This document shows positions 37,635 through 45,517 of a DNA stretch of 64,000 nt, piece after piece. The notes beneath the pieces are model-generated. The model was not told the DNA's origin, made no database searches, and saw only the letters and a list, made by a program, of their open reading frames with translations. A program made the position numbers and the translations under genes. This DNA comes from Amycolatopsis sp. CA-126428 (GTDB lineage: Bacteria > Actinomycetota > Actinomycetes > Mycobacteriales > Pseudonocardiaceae). The DNA lies in the NCBI RefSeq assembly GCF_002904335.1, contig NZ_PPHF01000053.1, forward strand, positions 1 through 64,000. The letters are read 5' to 3'. Numbering within the stretch: the stretch's first letter is position 1; each line of letters opens with the position of its first letter.

Positions 37635-38063
37635 GTGTGGATAACCCCTGTGGATAACTACCCCACCTCCTGGGCGCCTCGTCAGGCCGTTGTGGTATCG
37701 GCTTGGGCGGTCACCGCGTTGCTGCTGGCCGGCGTGGTCACCGACGCGCTGACCGGCGACCGCGGCGGGCTGGTGCTGTTCGCCCTCGCGGCCGTCGCCG
37801 CCGGCGCGTTCGCCGCCCACGCCACGATCGTCCGGCCCCGGCTGGCCGCCGACAGCGAGGGCCTGGTGGCCCGCACGCTGGGCGGCACGCACCGGCTGCC
37901 GTGGGCGCAGACGCGCACCCGACTGCGCACCACCAGACGACTCGGCCGCGACGGCGTCACGCTCGAGATCGAGCACGAAGACGAGCTGTACGTCTTCGGG
38001 TGGCTCGACCTCGGCGAGGATCCCCGGGACGTCCTGGACGTCCTCAGCACGCTGCGGAGCTAA
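37635..38063 (+). CDS. PH-domain-like membrane protein (Rv0010c-type)
   Basis: About 142 residues from the GTG at 37635, or 137 from the GTG at 37650; neither has a ribosome site. Two hydrophobic segments (VVVSAWAVTALLLAGVV and LVLFALAAVAAGAFAAHA) precede a PH-like domain (about 60-140) with ADSEGLVARTLGGTHRLPWAQ, VTLEIEHEDELYVFGWLDLG. It is found between crgA and the rhomboid/ppiA genes as in mycobacteria. Function unknown. Both possible start codons lie inside tandem DnaA-box sequences, so transcription or translation may respond to DnaA. It converges with the rhomboid gene, overlapping by four bases. Confidence 0.8.
   Translation: MWITPVDNYPTSWAPRQAVVVSAWAVTALLLAGVVTDALTGDRGGLVLFALAAVAAGAFAAHATIVRPRLAADSEGLVARTLGGTHRLPWAQTRTRLRTTRRLGRDGVTLEIEHEDELYVFGWLDLGEDPRDVLDVLSTLRS
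37636..37657. promoter_or_regulatory. two tandem DnaA boxes
   Basis: TGTGGATAA occurs at 37636-37644 and again at 37649-37657 (TTATCCACA on the other strand), both perfect consensus DnaA boxes, 13 bp apart start to start. They lie between crgA and the PH-domain gene and overlap the latter's start. This region is origin-proximal in relatives. Confidence 0.72.
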
Positions 38064-39019
38064 GCGCAGACGTAGTACCGGCCGAACGGGAACTGGACGA
38101 ACCGGCAGGTCTCGGGCGGGAACTGCGAGCCCCGGTAGACGATCAGGCCGATGATCGCGACGGTGATGATCGCGATGCCGATCGCCTGCCAGCGCACCTG
38201 GCCGACTTCCGGGGCGTAGAGCAGCGCGACGGTGACCAGCGCCCCGGTCACCAGGCCGCCGATGTGCCCGAAGATCGAGATGCCCGGGATGCCGAAGGTG
38301 ATGAAGGCGTTCAGCGCGAGCGTGATGATCAGGCCGGTGGGGTTGAGCCGCAGCTTGACCACGGTGACCGCGTAGGCGCCCATGAGGCCGAACAGCGCGC
38401 CTGAGGCGCCCGCCGTGCCGGGGTACCCGGCGGGGTCGCCGAACAGCAGCACCGACGCCGAGGCGCCGAGCATGGAGACGAAGTAGAGCGCGAGGTAGCG
38501 GCCGCGGCCGGTGACCTGCTCCAGCGACCGGCCCATCATCCACAGCGAGAACATGTTGACCGCGATGTGGATGGGTCCGTAGTGCAGGAACCCGTTGGTC
38601 AGGATGCGCCACCACTCGCCGTGGCCGAGGGTCGCATCGCCGTAGAGGGCGCCGTACTGGAAGGCCGGCGCCAGCTCGTTGTCGGTCAGGCTGCCCGCCT
38701 GGACGACCGTGAGCAGGAAGACCAGGACGTTCACCGCGAGGATGACCTGGGTGACGAGCACCGACTGGGACAGCCGCGCGCCGAAGACGGTGCGCTGGCC
38801 GAAGCCGGCTTCCTGGTAGCCGCGCTGCTGACGGCGCTGCTCCTGGCCGCCGGCGTGTACGCAGTCGGTGCACTGGAAGCCGACGGGGGCCTCGCGGAGG
38901 CAGTCCGGGCACGCCGGACGCCCGCACCGGGAACAGCTCAGTCCGGTCGGGCGGTTCGGGTGCCACCAGCACCCGGGGAGCGCGGCTTGTTCGGCGGCGG
39001 GGTTCGGCGGTTGGTTCAC
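38060..39019 (-). CDS. rhomboid family intramembrane serine protease with N-terminal zinc-binding region
   Basis: This 319-residue protein starts with GTG at 39019. The first 45 residues hold paired cysteines and a histidine (CWWHPNR, CSRCGRPACPDCL, CTDC), a B-box-like zinc site. Seven hydrophobic segments follow. The catalytic serine is in GASGALFG (about 208) and the histidine in GHIGGLVTGA (about 254); the oxyanion HIAVNM stretch is also present. It cleaves membrane proteins within the bilayer; the targets are unknown. Zinc-region rhomboids next to ppiA are the usual actinobacterial arrangement. Confidence 0.92.
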   Translation of the reverse strand: MNQPPNPAAEQAALPGCWWHPNRPTGLSCSRCGRPACPDCLREAPVGFQCTDCVHAGGQEQRRQQRGYQEAGFGQRTVFGARLSQSVLVTQVILAVNVLVFLLTVVQAGSLTDNELAPAFQYGALYGDATLGHGEWWRILTNGFLHYGPIHIAVNMFSLWMMGRSLEQVTGRGRYLALYFVSMLGASASVLLFGDPAGYPGTAGASGALFGLMGAYAVTVVKLRLNPTGLIITLALNAFITFGIPGISIFGHIGGLVTGALVTVALLYAPEVGQVRWQAIGIAIITVAIIGLIVYRGSQFPPETCRFVQFPFGRYYVCA

Positions 39020-39050
39020 GATGCAACCAACCTACCGAAACCCGGTCCGC

Positions 39051-39575
39051 TCAGCCTTCGTGGTCGATCGTGACCTTCTCGATGACGATGTCGGTCAGCG
39101 GGCGGTCCGCCGGGCCGGTCGACGTCCGCGCGATCGCGTCGACGACGTTGCGCGACTCCTGGTCGGCCACCTCGCCGAAGATCGTGTGCCGGAAGTTCAG
39201 GTGCGTGGTCGGCGCGACGGTGATGAAGAACTGCGAGCCGTTCGTGCCGGGCCCGGCGTTGGCCATGGCCAGCAGGTACGGCTTGCTGAACTGCAGCTCC
39301 GGGTGGAATTCGTCGCCGAACTTGTAGCCGGGGCCGCCGCGGCCGGTGCCGGTCGGGTCGCCGCCCTGCAGCATGAAGCCGTCGATGACCCGGTGGAAGA
39401 TCGAACCGTCGTAGAACGGGCCGGAGTTCGTCCCCGCCGCGTTGGGCTGGGTGTACTCCTTGGTGCCCTCCGCGAGCCCGACGAAGTTCGCGACCGTCTT
39501 CGGCGCGTGGTCCGGGAGCAGGTTCAGGTGGATGTCACCTTGGTTGGTGTGCAGCGTAGCTTTCACGTACCTCAT
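39051..39575 (-). CDS. ppiA: PpiA, cyclophilin-type peptidyl-prolyl isomerase
   Basis: This 174-residue cyclophilin has the active-site and binding pattern FHRVIDGFMLQGGDPTG, then NAGPGTNGSQFFI and HTIFGEV. It catalyses proline isomerisation in folding. No signal peptide is visible, so it acts in the cytoplasm. It is near crgA and the rhomboid gene as in mycobacteria, where ppiA is one of the first ten genes from the origin. It lies 31 bases upstream of the rhomboid gene on the same strand. Confidence 0.95.
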   Translation of the reverse strand: MRYVKATLHTNQGDIHLNLLPDHAPKTVANFVGLAEGTKEYTQPNAAGTNSGPFYDGSIFHRVIDGFMLQGGDPTGTGRGGPGYKFGDEFHPELQFSKPYLLAMANAGPGTNGSQFFITVAPTTHLNFRHTIFGEVADQESRNVVDAIARTSTGPADRPLTDIVIEKVTIDHEG

Positions 39576-39664
39576 CGTGCCATCTGCGGCGGGCGGCGCA
39601 GAAAAGGGGCACGATAGGTTACGGGTAACAGTGCAGTGTCAAAACGAATGATGAGGTGAAGCCC

Positions 39665-40201
39665 ATGTCCCGGGCGACAGCCCAGGCCGTCGAGACCGCC
39701 GACAAACTCGTCACCGAGGGTGTCAAGCAGGGGCGGCGCGCGCAGAAGAAGCTCGCGAAGAAGACGGAACTGACCCGCAAGGAGCTCAAGAAGAGCTCGA
39801 AGGCCGCTCGCCAGGAGGCGCTCGCGCGCCTGTCCGAGCTGCGCAAGCCGGGTCGCAAGGCGAAGAAGGCCGCCATCAAGGCCGCGAAGGCGGCCGGCGA
39901 GTCGAAGCGCCGCGGCAAGAAGGACTTCAAGGCGGCGAAGAAGGACTTCTACGCCGCTCTGTCCGAGGCCAAGTCGGCCGCCAAGGGCACCCGCAGCCGG
40001 CGCAAGTGGCCGTGGCTGCTGGGCCTGGTCGTGGTCGGCGCGGGCGCCGCCTACGCACTGCGGTCGAAGCAGGAGCCGCCGGTCGCCCCGGCGCCGCCGA
40101 AGGCCACCCCGCCCGCGCCGAAGCCCGCCGAACCGGCGAAGCCGACCGCGCAGGCGAACGGCAAGGCGCCGTCCGCGGCGCCCGCCGAGAAGAAGAACTG
40201 A
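39665..40201 (+). CDS. Lys/Ala-rich basic protein with C-terminal membrane anchor
   Basis: This 178-residue protein starts with the ATG at 39665 after GAGGTGAAG. Residues 1-105 are very rich in Lys, Ala, Glu and Arg (KQGRRAQKKLAKK, RKAKKAAIKAAKAA) and should form a long charged helix, like a histone-H1-type or coiled-coil stretch. A transmembrane segment (WPWLLGLVVVGAGAAYAL) and a Pro/Ala/Lys tail follow. It could bind nucleic acid or the inner face of the membrane; I do not recognise the family with certainty. Upstream is a small palindrome (GTTACGGGTAAC, 39618-39629) in the promoter region. Confidence 0.78.
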   Translation: MSRATAQAVETADKLVTEGVKQGRRAQKKLAKKTELTRKELKKSSKAARQEALARLSELRKPGRKAKKAAIKAAKAAGESKRRGKKDFKAAKKDFYAALSEAKSAAKGTRSRRKWPWLLGLVVVGAGAAYALRSKQEPPVAPAPPKATPPAPKPAEPAKPTAQANGKAPSAAPAEKKN

Positions 40202-40210
40202 ACAAGACGC

Positions 40211-40246
40211 GAAGAGGCCCCCGGGGGTGCAGCCGGGGGCCTCTTC
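40211..40246. terminator. bidirectional terminator between convergent genes
   Basis: A 14-bp stem (40211-40224 with 40233-40246) with an 8-base loop lies between the Lys-rich protein gene and the convergent DUF6918-like gene. Confidence 0.85.
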
Positions 40247-40269
40247 AGTCTTGCGGTGGTTCAGGCTGA

Positions 40270-40722
40270 TCAGACGGCAGCGGCGTGCTTGTCGATCAGC
40301 TGGCCGAGACGCGGCAGCGCCTCTTCGACGTTCTTCTTGCCGTTCGGGCGCAGCTTGCCGTAGACCTTCTTGATGCTGTCGCGGCTGCTCTTCTCCGCGC
40401 GGGAGTCGGTGACGCTGAGCAGCGCGTCGGAAGCCTCGTCCGAGCGGCTGGACAGGTAGGCGCCGAAGTCGTTGCCACCCTTGGCGCGGTAGTCGCCGTA
40501 GAACGGCTCGAGCGCGGAGGCGAAGTCCGGCAGCAGCGTGTCGACGGCCGAGGGGATGATGCCCGGCTTGATCTTCTTGACCGCGGCGAAGCCGGTCTTC
40601 ACGACGGCACCCGAGACGCCGCCCTTGTCGGAGACCTCGGCGTCGACGAGGGTCTCGAAGTCGGAGACGACAGCCGGGCGACGGCCGGAGTCGAGCAGGA
40701 TTTCCTTGAGGGTGTCAGCCAC
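40270..40722 (-). CDS. conserved protein of unknown function (DUF6918-like)
   Basis: This 150-residue protein starts MADTLKEILLDSGRRPAVVSD. It is mainly helical and soluble, with VVKTGFAAVKKIKPGIIPSAVD, FYGDYRAKGGNDFGAYLSSR and VYGKLRPNGKKNVEEALPRLGQLIDKHA. The pattern matches a conserved actinobacterial family, which I believe is DUF6918; no function is known. It is a single gene on the minus strand with a convergent neighbour and an AT-rich promoter region (about 40800-40850) upstream. Confidence 0.82.
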   Translation of the reverse strand: MADTLKEILLDSGRRPAVVSDFETLVDAEVSDKGGVSGAVVKTGFAAVKKIKPGIIPSAVDTLLPDFASALEPFYGDYRAKGGNDFGAYLSSRSDEASDALLSVTDSRAEKSSRDSIKKVYGKLRPNGKKNVEEALPRLGQLIDKHAAAV

Positions 40723-40868
40723 GAATCTTGTCCTTTGTCGTTGCAGAGTTGGTGCCCCGCCCCGGGGTGGGGATCCCCGGTGGCTGCGGTGCGCGAGTCC
40801 ACGAAGCCTGCGCGTGACGCACAGGGTAATACAAGATCAACATCACTCACCCGTGTGGAGGTCGCTAC

Positions 40869-41399
40869 CTAGAGCTTCAGGGCAGCGATAGCCTTCTTGA
40901 CCACTGTGCGTGCCTTGACGCTTTGCTTCTGGTTGGTCGACGCGATGACCGCCGCCGGCCCCTTCGCCACCGCGTAGACGGCGCCGTCGTCGGTCGACAA
41001 ATAGCCCCCCTTCCAGCCGGAAGGGTCGCTCGCCGGGTTGGACGAGTCGACCGGCGCCGCCTTGTTGACCAGCGCCGTCGCCGTCTTCGCGTCCCCGACG
41101 TACACCCGGATGGTGAGCTGGACCTTCCCGTCCGGGCGGTAGAAGAAGCACGCCGGGTGCGGCTGGTCGGCGGACACGCGCACCTTCGACACGTGCTGGC
41201 CGTTCGCCTCGGCCACGACTTCGCTGCCGAGGTACGGGCAGTCCTCGGTCGCGCCCGGCTGGGGGTCCGGGGGCAGGCTGCCGGTGCCCGCCGCGGTGGA
41301 CGCCGAGGGCGGGCTGGGCGTCGCGGTACCGGTCACGATGGTGGCGCTGCAGCCGGCCAGCAGGGCCACGGCGGGCGCGAGAAGTACGAGTCGTCGCAT
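40869..41399 (-). CDS. DUF2020-domain lipoprotein
   Basis: About 176 residues. The start at 41399 (MRRLVLLAPAVALLAGC) gives a clear lipoprotein signal with lipobox LLAGC, followed by a Thr/Pro/Ser-rich linker. The outer domain carries CPYLGSEVVAEANGQHVSKV, PACFFYRPDGKVQLTIRVYVGD and a C-terminal basic helix, the DUF2020 pattern of actinobacteria. Two cysteines may form a disulphide. The function is unknown; it is anchored outside the membrane. Confidence 0.85.
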   Translation of the reverse strand: MRRLVLLAPAVALLAGCSATIVTGTATPSPPSASTAAGTGSLPPDPQPGATEDCPYLGSEVVAEANGQHVSKVRVSADQPHPACFFYRPDGKVQLTIRVYVGDAKTATALVNKAAPVDSSNPASDPSGWKGGYLSTDDGAVYAVAKGPAAVIASTNQKQSVKARTVVKKAIAALKL

Positions 41400-41481
41400 A
41401 GCGCGGACAGTCAACCACGAAGCATGTGTGAAAACCGCTGGCTGACGTCGCCTTGACCACCGGGCGTGCGACGATGTCCGC

Positions 41482-42132
41482 GTGCTCACCCCCGAGCAGT
41501 ACCTCGGCGCGATGGCCGACCGCATCCAGCGGGCCGGTGGCCGGCTGAACTCCGTGCAGATCGGGCCCGCCACGGCCGTCGTCGGGCTGTTCACCGAGCA
41601 GGTGCTGCTCACGACGATGAACTACTGCGTGATCGCCGCCGCCGTCCCGGAGGTCAGCGCCGCGGCGCTGTACGACTTCACCGGCCGCGCGACGCAGCAC
41701 GCCCGCGCGAACCTGACCGGCACCATGGGCTGGACGGCGGGGTCGGTCGTGATCGCCGGGCTCGTCGGCGGCCGGGTGTACCCGGACGCCGCACAGGCCG
41801 CGTCGGCGAAGTCGGGCAACCAGTTCGGCGGCGAGACGCGGATGGTCGCGGTGGACCTCTCCGCCGGGCAGCTGTACGCGTTCGTCGGCGGCAAGCTCTG
41901 GGGCGCGGCGATGCAGGGTTCGGTCAACGCCAAGCTGACGTACTGCTTCCCGCAGCCCGCCGAGGTCTACCAGCAGGTCCAGTGGCAGCAGGCGCAGCGG
42001 CAACCGCAGCACCCGATGCCCGCGCCGGCGCCGCAGGTGCCGCCCCCGCCGTACGCCGGTCCGGCCGGTCCGCAGCCACCGGTCTACCCACCGCCGGGGC
42101 ACGCACCCCAGCAGGGTCCGTACGGTTACTGA
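41482..42132 (+). CDS. hypothetical protein with Pro/Gln-rich C-terminal tail
   Basis: This 216-residue protein starts with GTG at 41482. The first 150 residues are compact, with no signal peptide, and contain two hydrophobic patches (CVIAAAVPEVSAAALYD and TAGSVVIAGLVGGRVY) that may be core strands or weak membrane segments. Residues about 160-216 are rich in Pro, Gln, Ala and Tyr, ending QQGPYGY. I do not recognise the family. It is followed after one base by pdxH, so the two may be co-expressed. Confidence 0.75.
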   Translation: MLTPEQYLGAMADRIQRAGGRLNSVQIGPATAVVGLFTEQVLLTTMNYCVIAAAVPEVSAAALYDFTGRATQHARANLTGTMGWTAGSVVIAGLVGGRVYPDAAQAASAKSGNQFGGETRMVAVDLSAGQLYAFVGGKLWGAAMQGSVNAKLTYCFPQPAEVYQQVQWQQAQRQPQHPMPAPAPQVPPPPYAGPAGPQPPVYPPPGHAPQQGPYGY

Positions 42133-42133
42133 C

Positions 42134-42772
42134 ATGGTGCAGTTGCGCGGCTGGCCGTCGTTCCCCGGGGAACTCCCCGGGTTCACGCCGGAAACGGCAC
42201 CCCCGGACCCGCAGGCGTTGTTCCTCGAGTGGCTGACCGAAGCCGGCGAGCACGTCCTGGCGCCGCACGCCGTCACGTTGTCCACAGTGGATGCCGACGG
42301 CGCGCCCGACGCGCGCGTGGTCATCCTCAAGGACGTCGGCGCGGACGGCTGGGCGGTCGCGACCAGTGCGGAAAGCCCCAAGGGCCTGCAACTGCGCAAG
42401 GACCCGCGCGCCGCGTTGACGTTCTTCTGGCCCGGCCGCGGCCGGCAGGTCCGGGTGCGCGGCCCGGTCTCCCCCGCCGCCCCCGAGGTGTCGGCGGCGG
42501 ACTTCCTCGCCCGGCCGCCGGCGTCCCGCGTCGAGGCGTTCATCGGGCACCAGTCGCAGGTGCTGCACGACCCGGCGGACCTCGAGGCGGCGGCCGCGGA
42601 AGCGGAGCGCTGGGTCGAGGAGAACCCGGACGTGGCCCCCGAAACGTGGACGCGGTACCTCGTCGACCCGGACGAAGTCGAGTTCTGGCAGGCCAGTCAC
42701 GACCGGCGGCACGTGCGGCTGCGGTACCGGAAGTCGAGCGAGGGCTGGGTCCGCGAGCGCCTCTGGCCGTGA
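42134..42772 (+). CDS. pdxH: pyridoxamine/pyridoxine 5'-phosphate oxidase family protein (PdxH-like)
   Basis: This 212-residue protein belongs to the FMN-binding split-barrel family. Visible marks are the N-terminal FLEWLTEAGE, ARVVILKDVGADGW for FMN contact, SPKGLQLRKDPRAALTFFW, and a C-terminal PDEVEFWQASHDRRHVRLRYRK segment with substrate-binding arginines and histidine. It would oxidise pyridoxine or pyridoxamine phosphate to pyridoxal phosphate. Length is normal for PdxH. A related PhzG-type role cannot be excluded, but no phenazine genes are visible. Confidence 0.88.
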   Translation: MVQLRGWPSFPGELPGFTPETAPPDPQALFLEWLTEAGEHVLAPHAVTLSTVDADGAPDARVVILKDVGADGWAVATSAESPKGLQLRKDPRAALTFFWPGRGRQVRVRGPVSPAAPEVSAADFLARPPASRVEAFIGHQSQVLHDPADLEAAAAEAERWVEENPDVAPETWTRYLVDPDEVEFWQASHDRRHVRLRYRKSSEGWVRERLWP

Positions 42773-42827
42773 CGGCCGCCCTTTCGGGGGTATGCGGGTT
42801 CCGCGCCGGTGTGCGCATGATGCAGGT

Positions 42828-44219
42828 ATGCGCTCGAAGATCCTGACCGCCGGGCTGGTCCTGGCGCTGACCACCGCATTCGCCGGCGCGGCCGACGCGC
42901 GTCCCGGTGACCGGCCGGTGCTGGCGGATCCGCACCCGTGCCCGGGACAACCGGGCTTCACGTGCTCGACCCTGACCGTGCCGCTCGACCACACCGGCCG
43001 CGTACCGGGCACGCTCAAGCTGCCGGTGGCGACCGCGGACAACGTGACCGCGCCCAAGGGCGTGCTGTTGTTCCTGACCGGCGGGCCGGGCCAGGGCGGC
43101 GTCAGGACGATCACGCGGATCGCGACGCAGCGGCTGCCGGAGGTCGCGAAGGACTACCGGATCGTCATGCTCGACCAGCGCGGCACCGCGCCGTCGGGGG
43201 CGTTGCAGTGTCCTGGCCTGCAGGCGGAGATGGGCAGTTCGGACATCGCGACGCCGTCGGCCGCCGCCGTTCAGGAGTGCGCGCGCATCCTCGGCGACAC
43301 GGCACCGCTGTACTCGACCGACCAGACGGTGGCGGACTTCGACCGGCTCCGCCAGGCGCTGGGCGTGCCCAAGCTGGTCGTCGACGGCGTCTCGTACGGC
43401 TCTTTCACGGCGGCCCGGTACGCGATCGCGCACCCGCACAACGTCAGCAAGGTCATCCTCGATTCGGTGCTCCCGCACCACGCGACGGCCTCGGCCTCCC
43501 TGTACCTGACGGGCATGACGGCGGAGGCCCGCGTGCTGCGCGCGGCCTGCGGGGTGGCCCCCGCCTGCGGCTACGACCCGGCTGAGGACCTGGCGTGGGT
43601 GGTCCGCCACCGCGGCACGGCCGACGGCGTGCGGATCTTCGACACCGTGGTGTCGTACGAATTCTCGGACCCGACTTACCGCAACCCGGACGCGGGCGAC
43701 ATCATCGGCGCCCTGCACGAAGCCCGCGGGGGCGCCCCGGCCCGGCTCGACGCGCTGCTGGAGGCGTACAAGTCCGGCGGCGACGACCCGGCGTCGTTCA
43801 GCGCCGGCCTCCACGCGGCCACGCTGTGCGCGGACCAGCGTTTCCCGTGGGGTTCGGCGGCCACGCCCCTTCCGGTCCGGCAGCCGTTGCTGTCACTGAC
43901 CGCGCATGTGCTCCCGGAGTCGGCGACCTGGCCTTACACAACCGGCGTGGCGACGCAGCAGGGGTTCATCCAAAGCTGCCTCCCCTGGCCGGCGGAACGC
44001 CCGGCGTCGAACCCGTCTTCGCGACTGCCGGACGTCCCGGTGCTGTTGCTCAACGGCGACCGCGACCTGTCGACGCCGTTGGAGTGGGCGCGTGAAGAAG
44101 CGGCCCGCGCCCCGCACGGGCAGTTGGTGATCGTGCCGGGCGAGTCGCATTCGATCCAGAACCGCGAGCGCGGCCACGCGGGGCGGGACGCGGTGCTCAG
44201 CTTCCTGCGGGCCACGTGA
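42828..44219 (+). CDS. exported alpha/beta-hydrolase (tripeptidyl aminopeptidase-like)
   Basis: About 463 residues from the ATG at 42828. A signal peptide (MRSKILTAGLVLALTTAFAG, cleavage near GAADA) is followed by an alpha/beta-hydrolase fold: LFLTGGPGQGG oxyanion loop, MLDQRGTAPSG, nucleophile serine in DGVSYGSFTAARYA, and late aspartate and histidine in LNGDRDLST and PGESHSIQN. This is the layout of the secreted prolyl/tripeptidyl aminopeptidases of actinomycetes. It would trim peptides outside the cell. Its end overlaps the convergent P450 gene by 23 bases. Confidence 0.88.
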   Translation: MRSKILTAGLVLALTTAFAGAADARPGDRPVLADPHPCPGQPGFTCSTLTVPLDHTGRVPGTLKLPVATADNVTAPKGVLLFLTGGPGQGGVRTITRIATQRLPEVAKDYRIVMLDQRGTAPSGALQCPGLQAEMGSSDIATPSAAAVQECARILGDTAPLYSTDQTVADFDRLRQALGVPKLVVDGVSYGSFTAARYAIAHPHNVSKVILDSVLPHHATASASLYLTGMTAEARVLRAACGVAPACGYDPAEDLAWVVRHRGTADGVRIFDTVVSYEFSDPTYRNPDAGDIIGALHEARGGAPARLDALLEAYKSGGDDPASFSAGLHAATLCADQRFPWGSAATPLPVRQPLLSLTAHVLPESATWPYTTGVATQQGFIQSCLPWPAERPASNPSSRLPDVPVLLLNGDRDLSTPLEWAREEAARAPHGQLVIVPGESHSIQNRERGHAGRDAVLSFLRAT

Positions 44220-45417
44220 CCGGCAGCTCGTGGACGCCGTAGATGTTCATGTCCGTGCGCAGCTTCACCTCCTCGGCCGGGACGGCCAGCGCCAGGGCCG
44301 GGAAGCGGCGCAGCAGGCCTTCGAAGCCGGCGCGCAGCTCGATGCGGGCCGGTTGCTGGCCGAGGCACTGGTGGACGCCGTGGCCGAAGGACAGGAGGCC
44401 GCGGGCGTTGCGGTGGATGTCGAGCGTGTCCGGGTTTTCGAAGCGCCGGGGGTCGTGGTTGGCCGTCAGCAGCGAGACGACGACCGTCGAGCCCTTGGTG
44501 ATGGTTTCGCCCCCGAGCTCGAGGTCCTCCGTGGCGTAGCGGAAGAAGATGTCGGCCACGGACAGGTAGCGCAGCAGTTCCTCCACCGCGCCGGACAGCA
44601 GCTCCGCGTCGGCCCGCAGTTCGGCGCACTGCTCGGGGTGCTGCAGCAGCGCGAACATGCCCAGCGAAAGCATGTTGGCCGTCGTCTCGTGGCCGGCGAG
44701 CAGCAGCAGGAACGCCGCGCCGGTCAGCTCTTCGATGGTGAGGTCGTCGTGGCGGGCCAGGTCGGACAGGATGTCCTCGCCGGGTTCGGCGCGCTTGCTC
44801 GTGACCAGTTCGGACAGGTACGTGTTCAGCGCGACGTACGCGCCCATCTTCTCCTCGAGCGTCTGCTCCCGGAGCATGAACTGGGCCGAGTTCGCCTGGA
44901 AGGTGCCCCGATCCGCGTAGGGCACGCCGAGCAGCTCGCAGATCACCAGCGAGGGCACCGGGAGCGCGAACTCCTTGACCAGGTCGACCGGCGGGGTCAG
45001 CCGCGCCAGGTGGTCCAGCTGCCGCTCGACGACGTCGGCGATGTGCTCCTCCAGCTGCTTCATCCGCTTGACGGTGAAGGCGCCGGTAAGCCTGCGGCGC
45101 AGCCGGCTGTGGTCCGGCGGGTCCATGGCGATGAACATGCCCGGCATCGGCGGGGACGGCTCGGTGGCGGCGGGCATCCCCGTCTCGTACGGCACGTGGA
45201 TGACGTCGAGGTCCAGGCGGGAGCTGAACCGCGTGTCGGCCATCATCTGCCGGACCTCTTCGTAGCCGCTGACGAGCCAGCCCTCGTGGCCGTCGGGGAA
45301 CACCAGCGGGCTGACCGGGCGGGTGTCGCGGAGCCGGGTGAGCGCGCTCGGCGGATCGAAGGGCCCCGCGTCGCGGTCCATGGGGAGTCCGTGCGGGACG
45401 TCGGCCGTCTGGCTCAT
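44197..45417 (-). CDS. cytochrome P450
   Basis: About 406 residues from the ATG at 45417, after an AAAGGAA ribosome site. P450 hallmarks: I-helix LLLLAGHETTANM, the ExxR in EELLRYLS, and the heme-binding loop SFGHGVHQCLGQQPARIEL with the thiolate cysteine. The length and AMDPPDHSRLRRR stretch fit bacterial class I P450s of secondary metabolism (CYP105/107-like). It would hydroxylate a small molecule with electrons from ferredoxin. No ferredoxin gene is adjacent. It is divergent from the SARP regulator across 100 bases, which may control it. Confidence 0.92.
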   Translation of the reverse strand: MSQTADVPHGLPMDRDAGPFDPPSALTRLRDTRPVSPLVFPDGHEGWLVSGYEEVRQMMADTRFSSRLDLDVIHVPYETGMPAATEPSPPMPGMFIAMDPPDHSRLRRRLTGAFTVKRMKQLEEHIADVVERQLDHLARLTPPVDLVKEFALPVPSLVICELLGVPYADRGTFQANSAQFMLREQTLEEKMGAYVALNTYLSELVTSKRAEPGEDILSDLARHDDLTIEELTGAAFLLLLAGHETTANMLSLGMFALLQHPEQCAELRADAELLSGAVEELLRYLSVADIFFRYATEDLELGGETITKGSTVVVSLLTANHDPRRFENPDTLDIHRNARGLLSFGHGVHQCLGQQPARIELRAGFEGLLRRFPALALAVPAEEVKLRTDMNIYGVHELPVTWPAGS

Positions 45418-45517
45418 CGGCGTTCCTTTCGTGATGGTGTGCCGACGACGATCGCCGAGCGGGCTGACACGGGCCTGACACGCCTCGGACACCGCCGCCC
45501 GTGGCAAGATCGGCCGC

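Noticed and set aside
37600..37660. The chromosomal origin oriC
   Set aside because: Only two DnaA boxes are present, with no AT-rich unwinding region and no dnaA or dnaN next to them.
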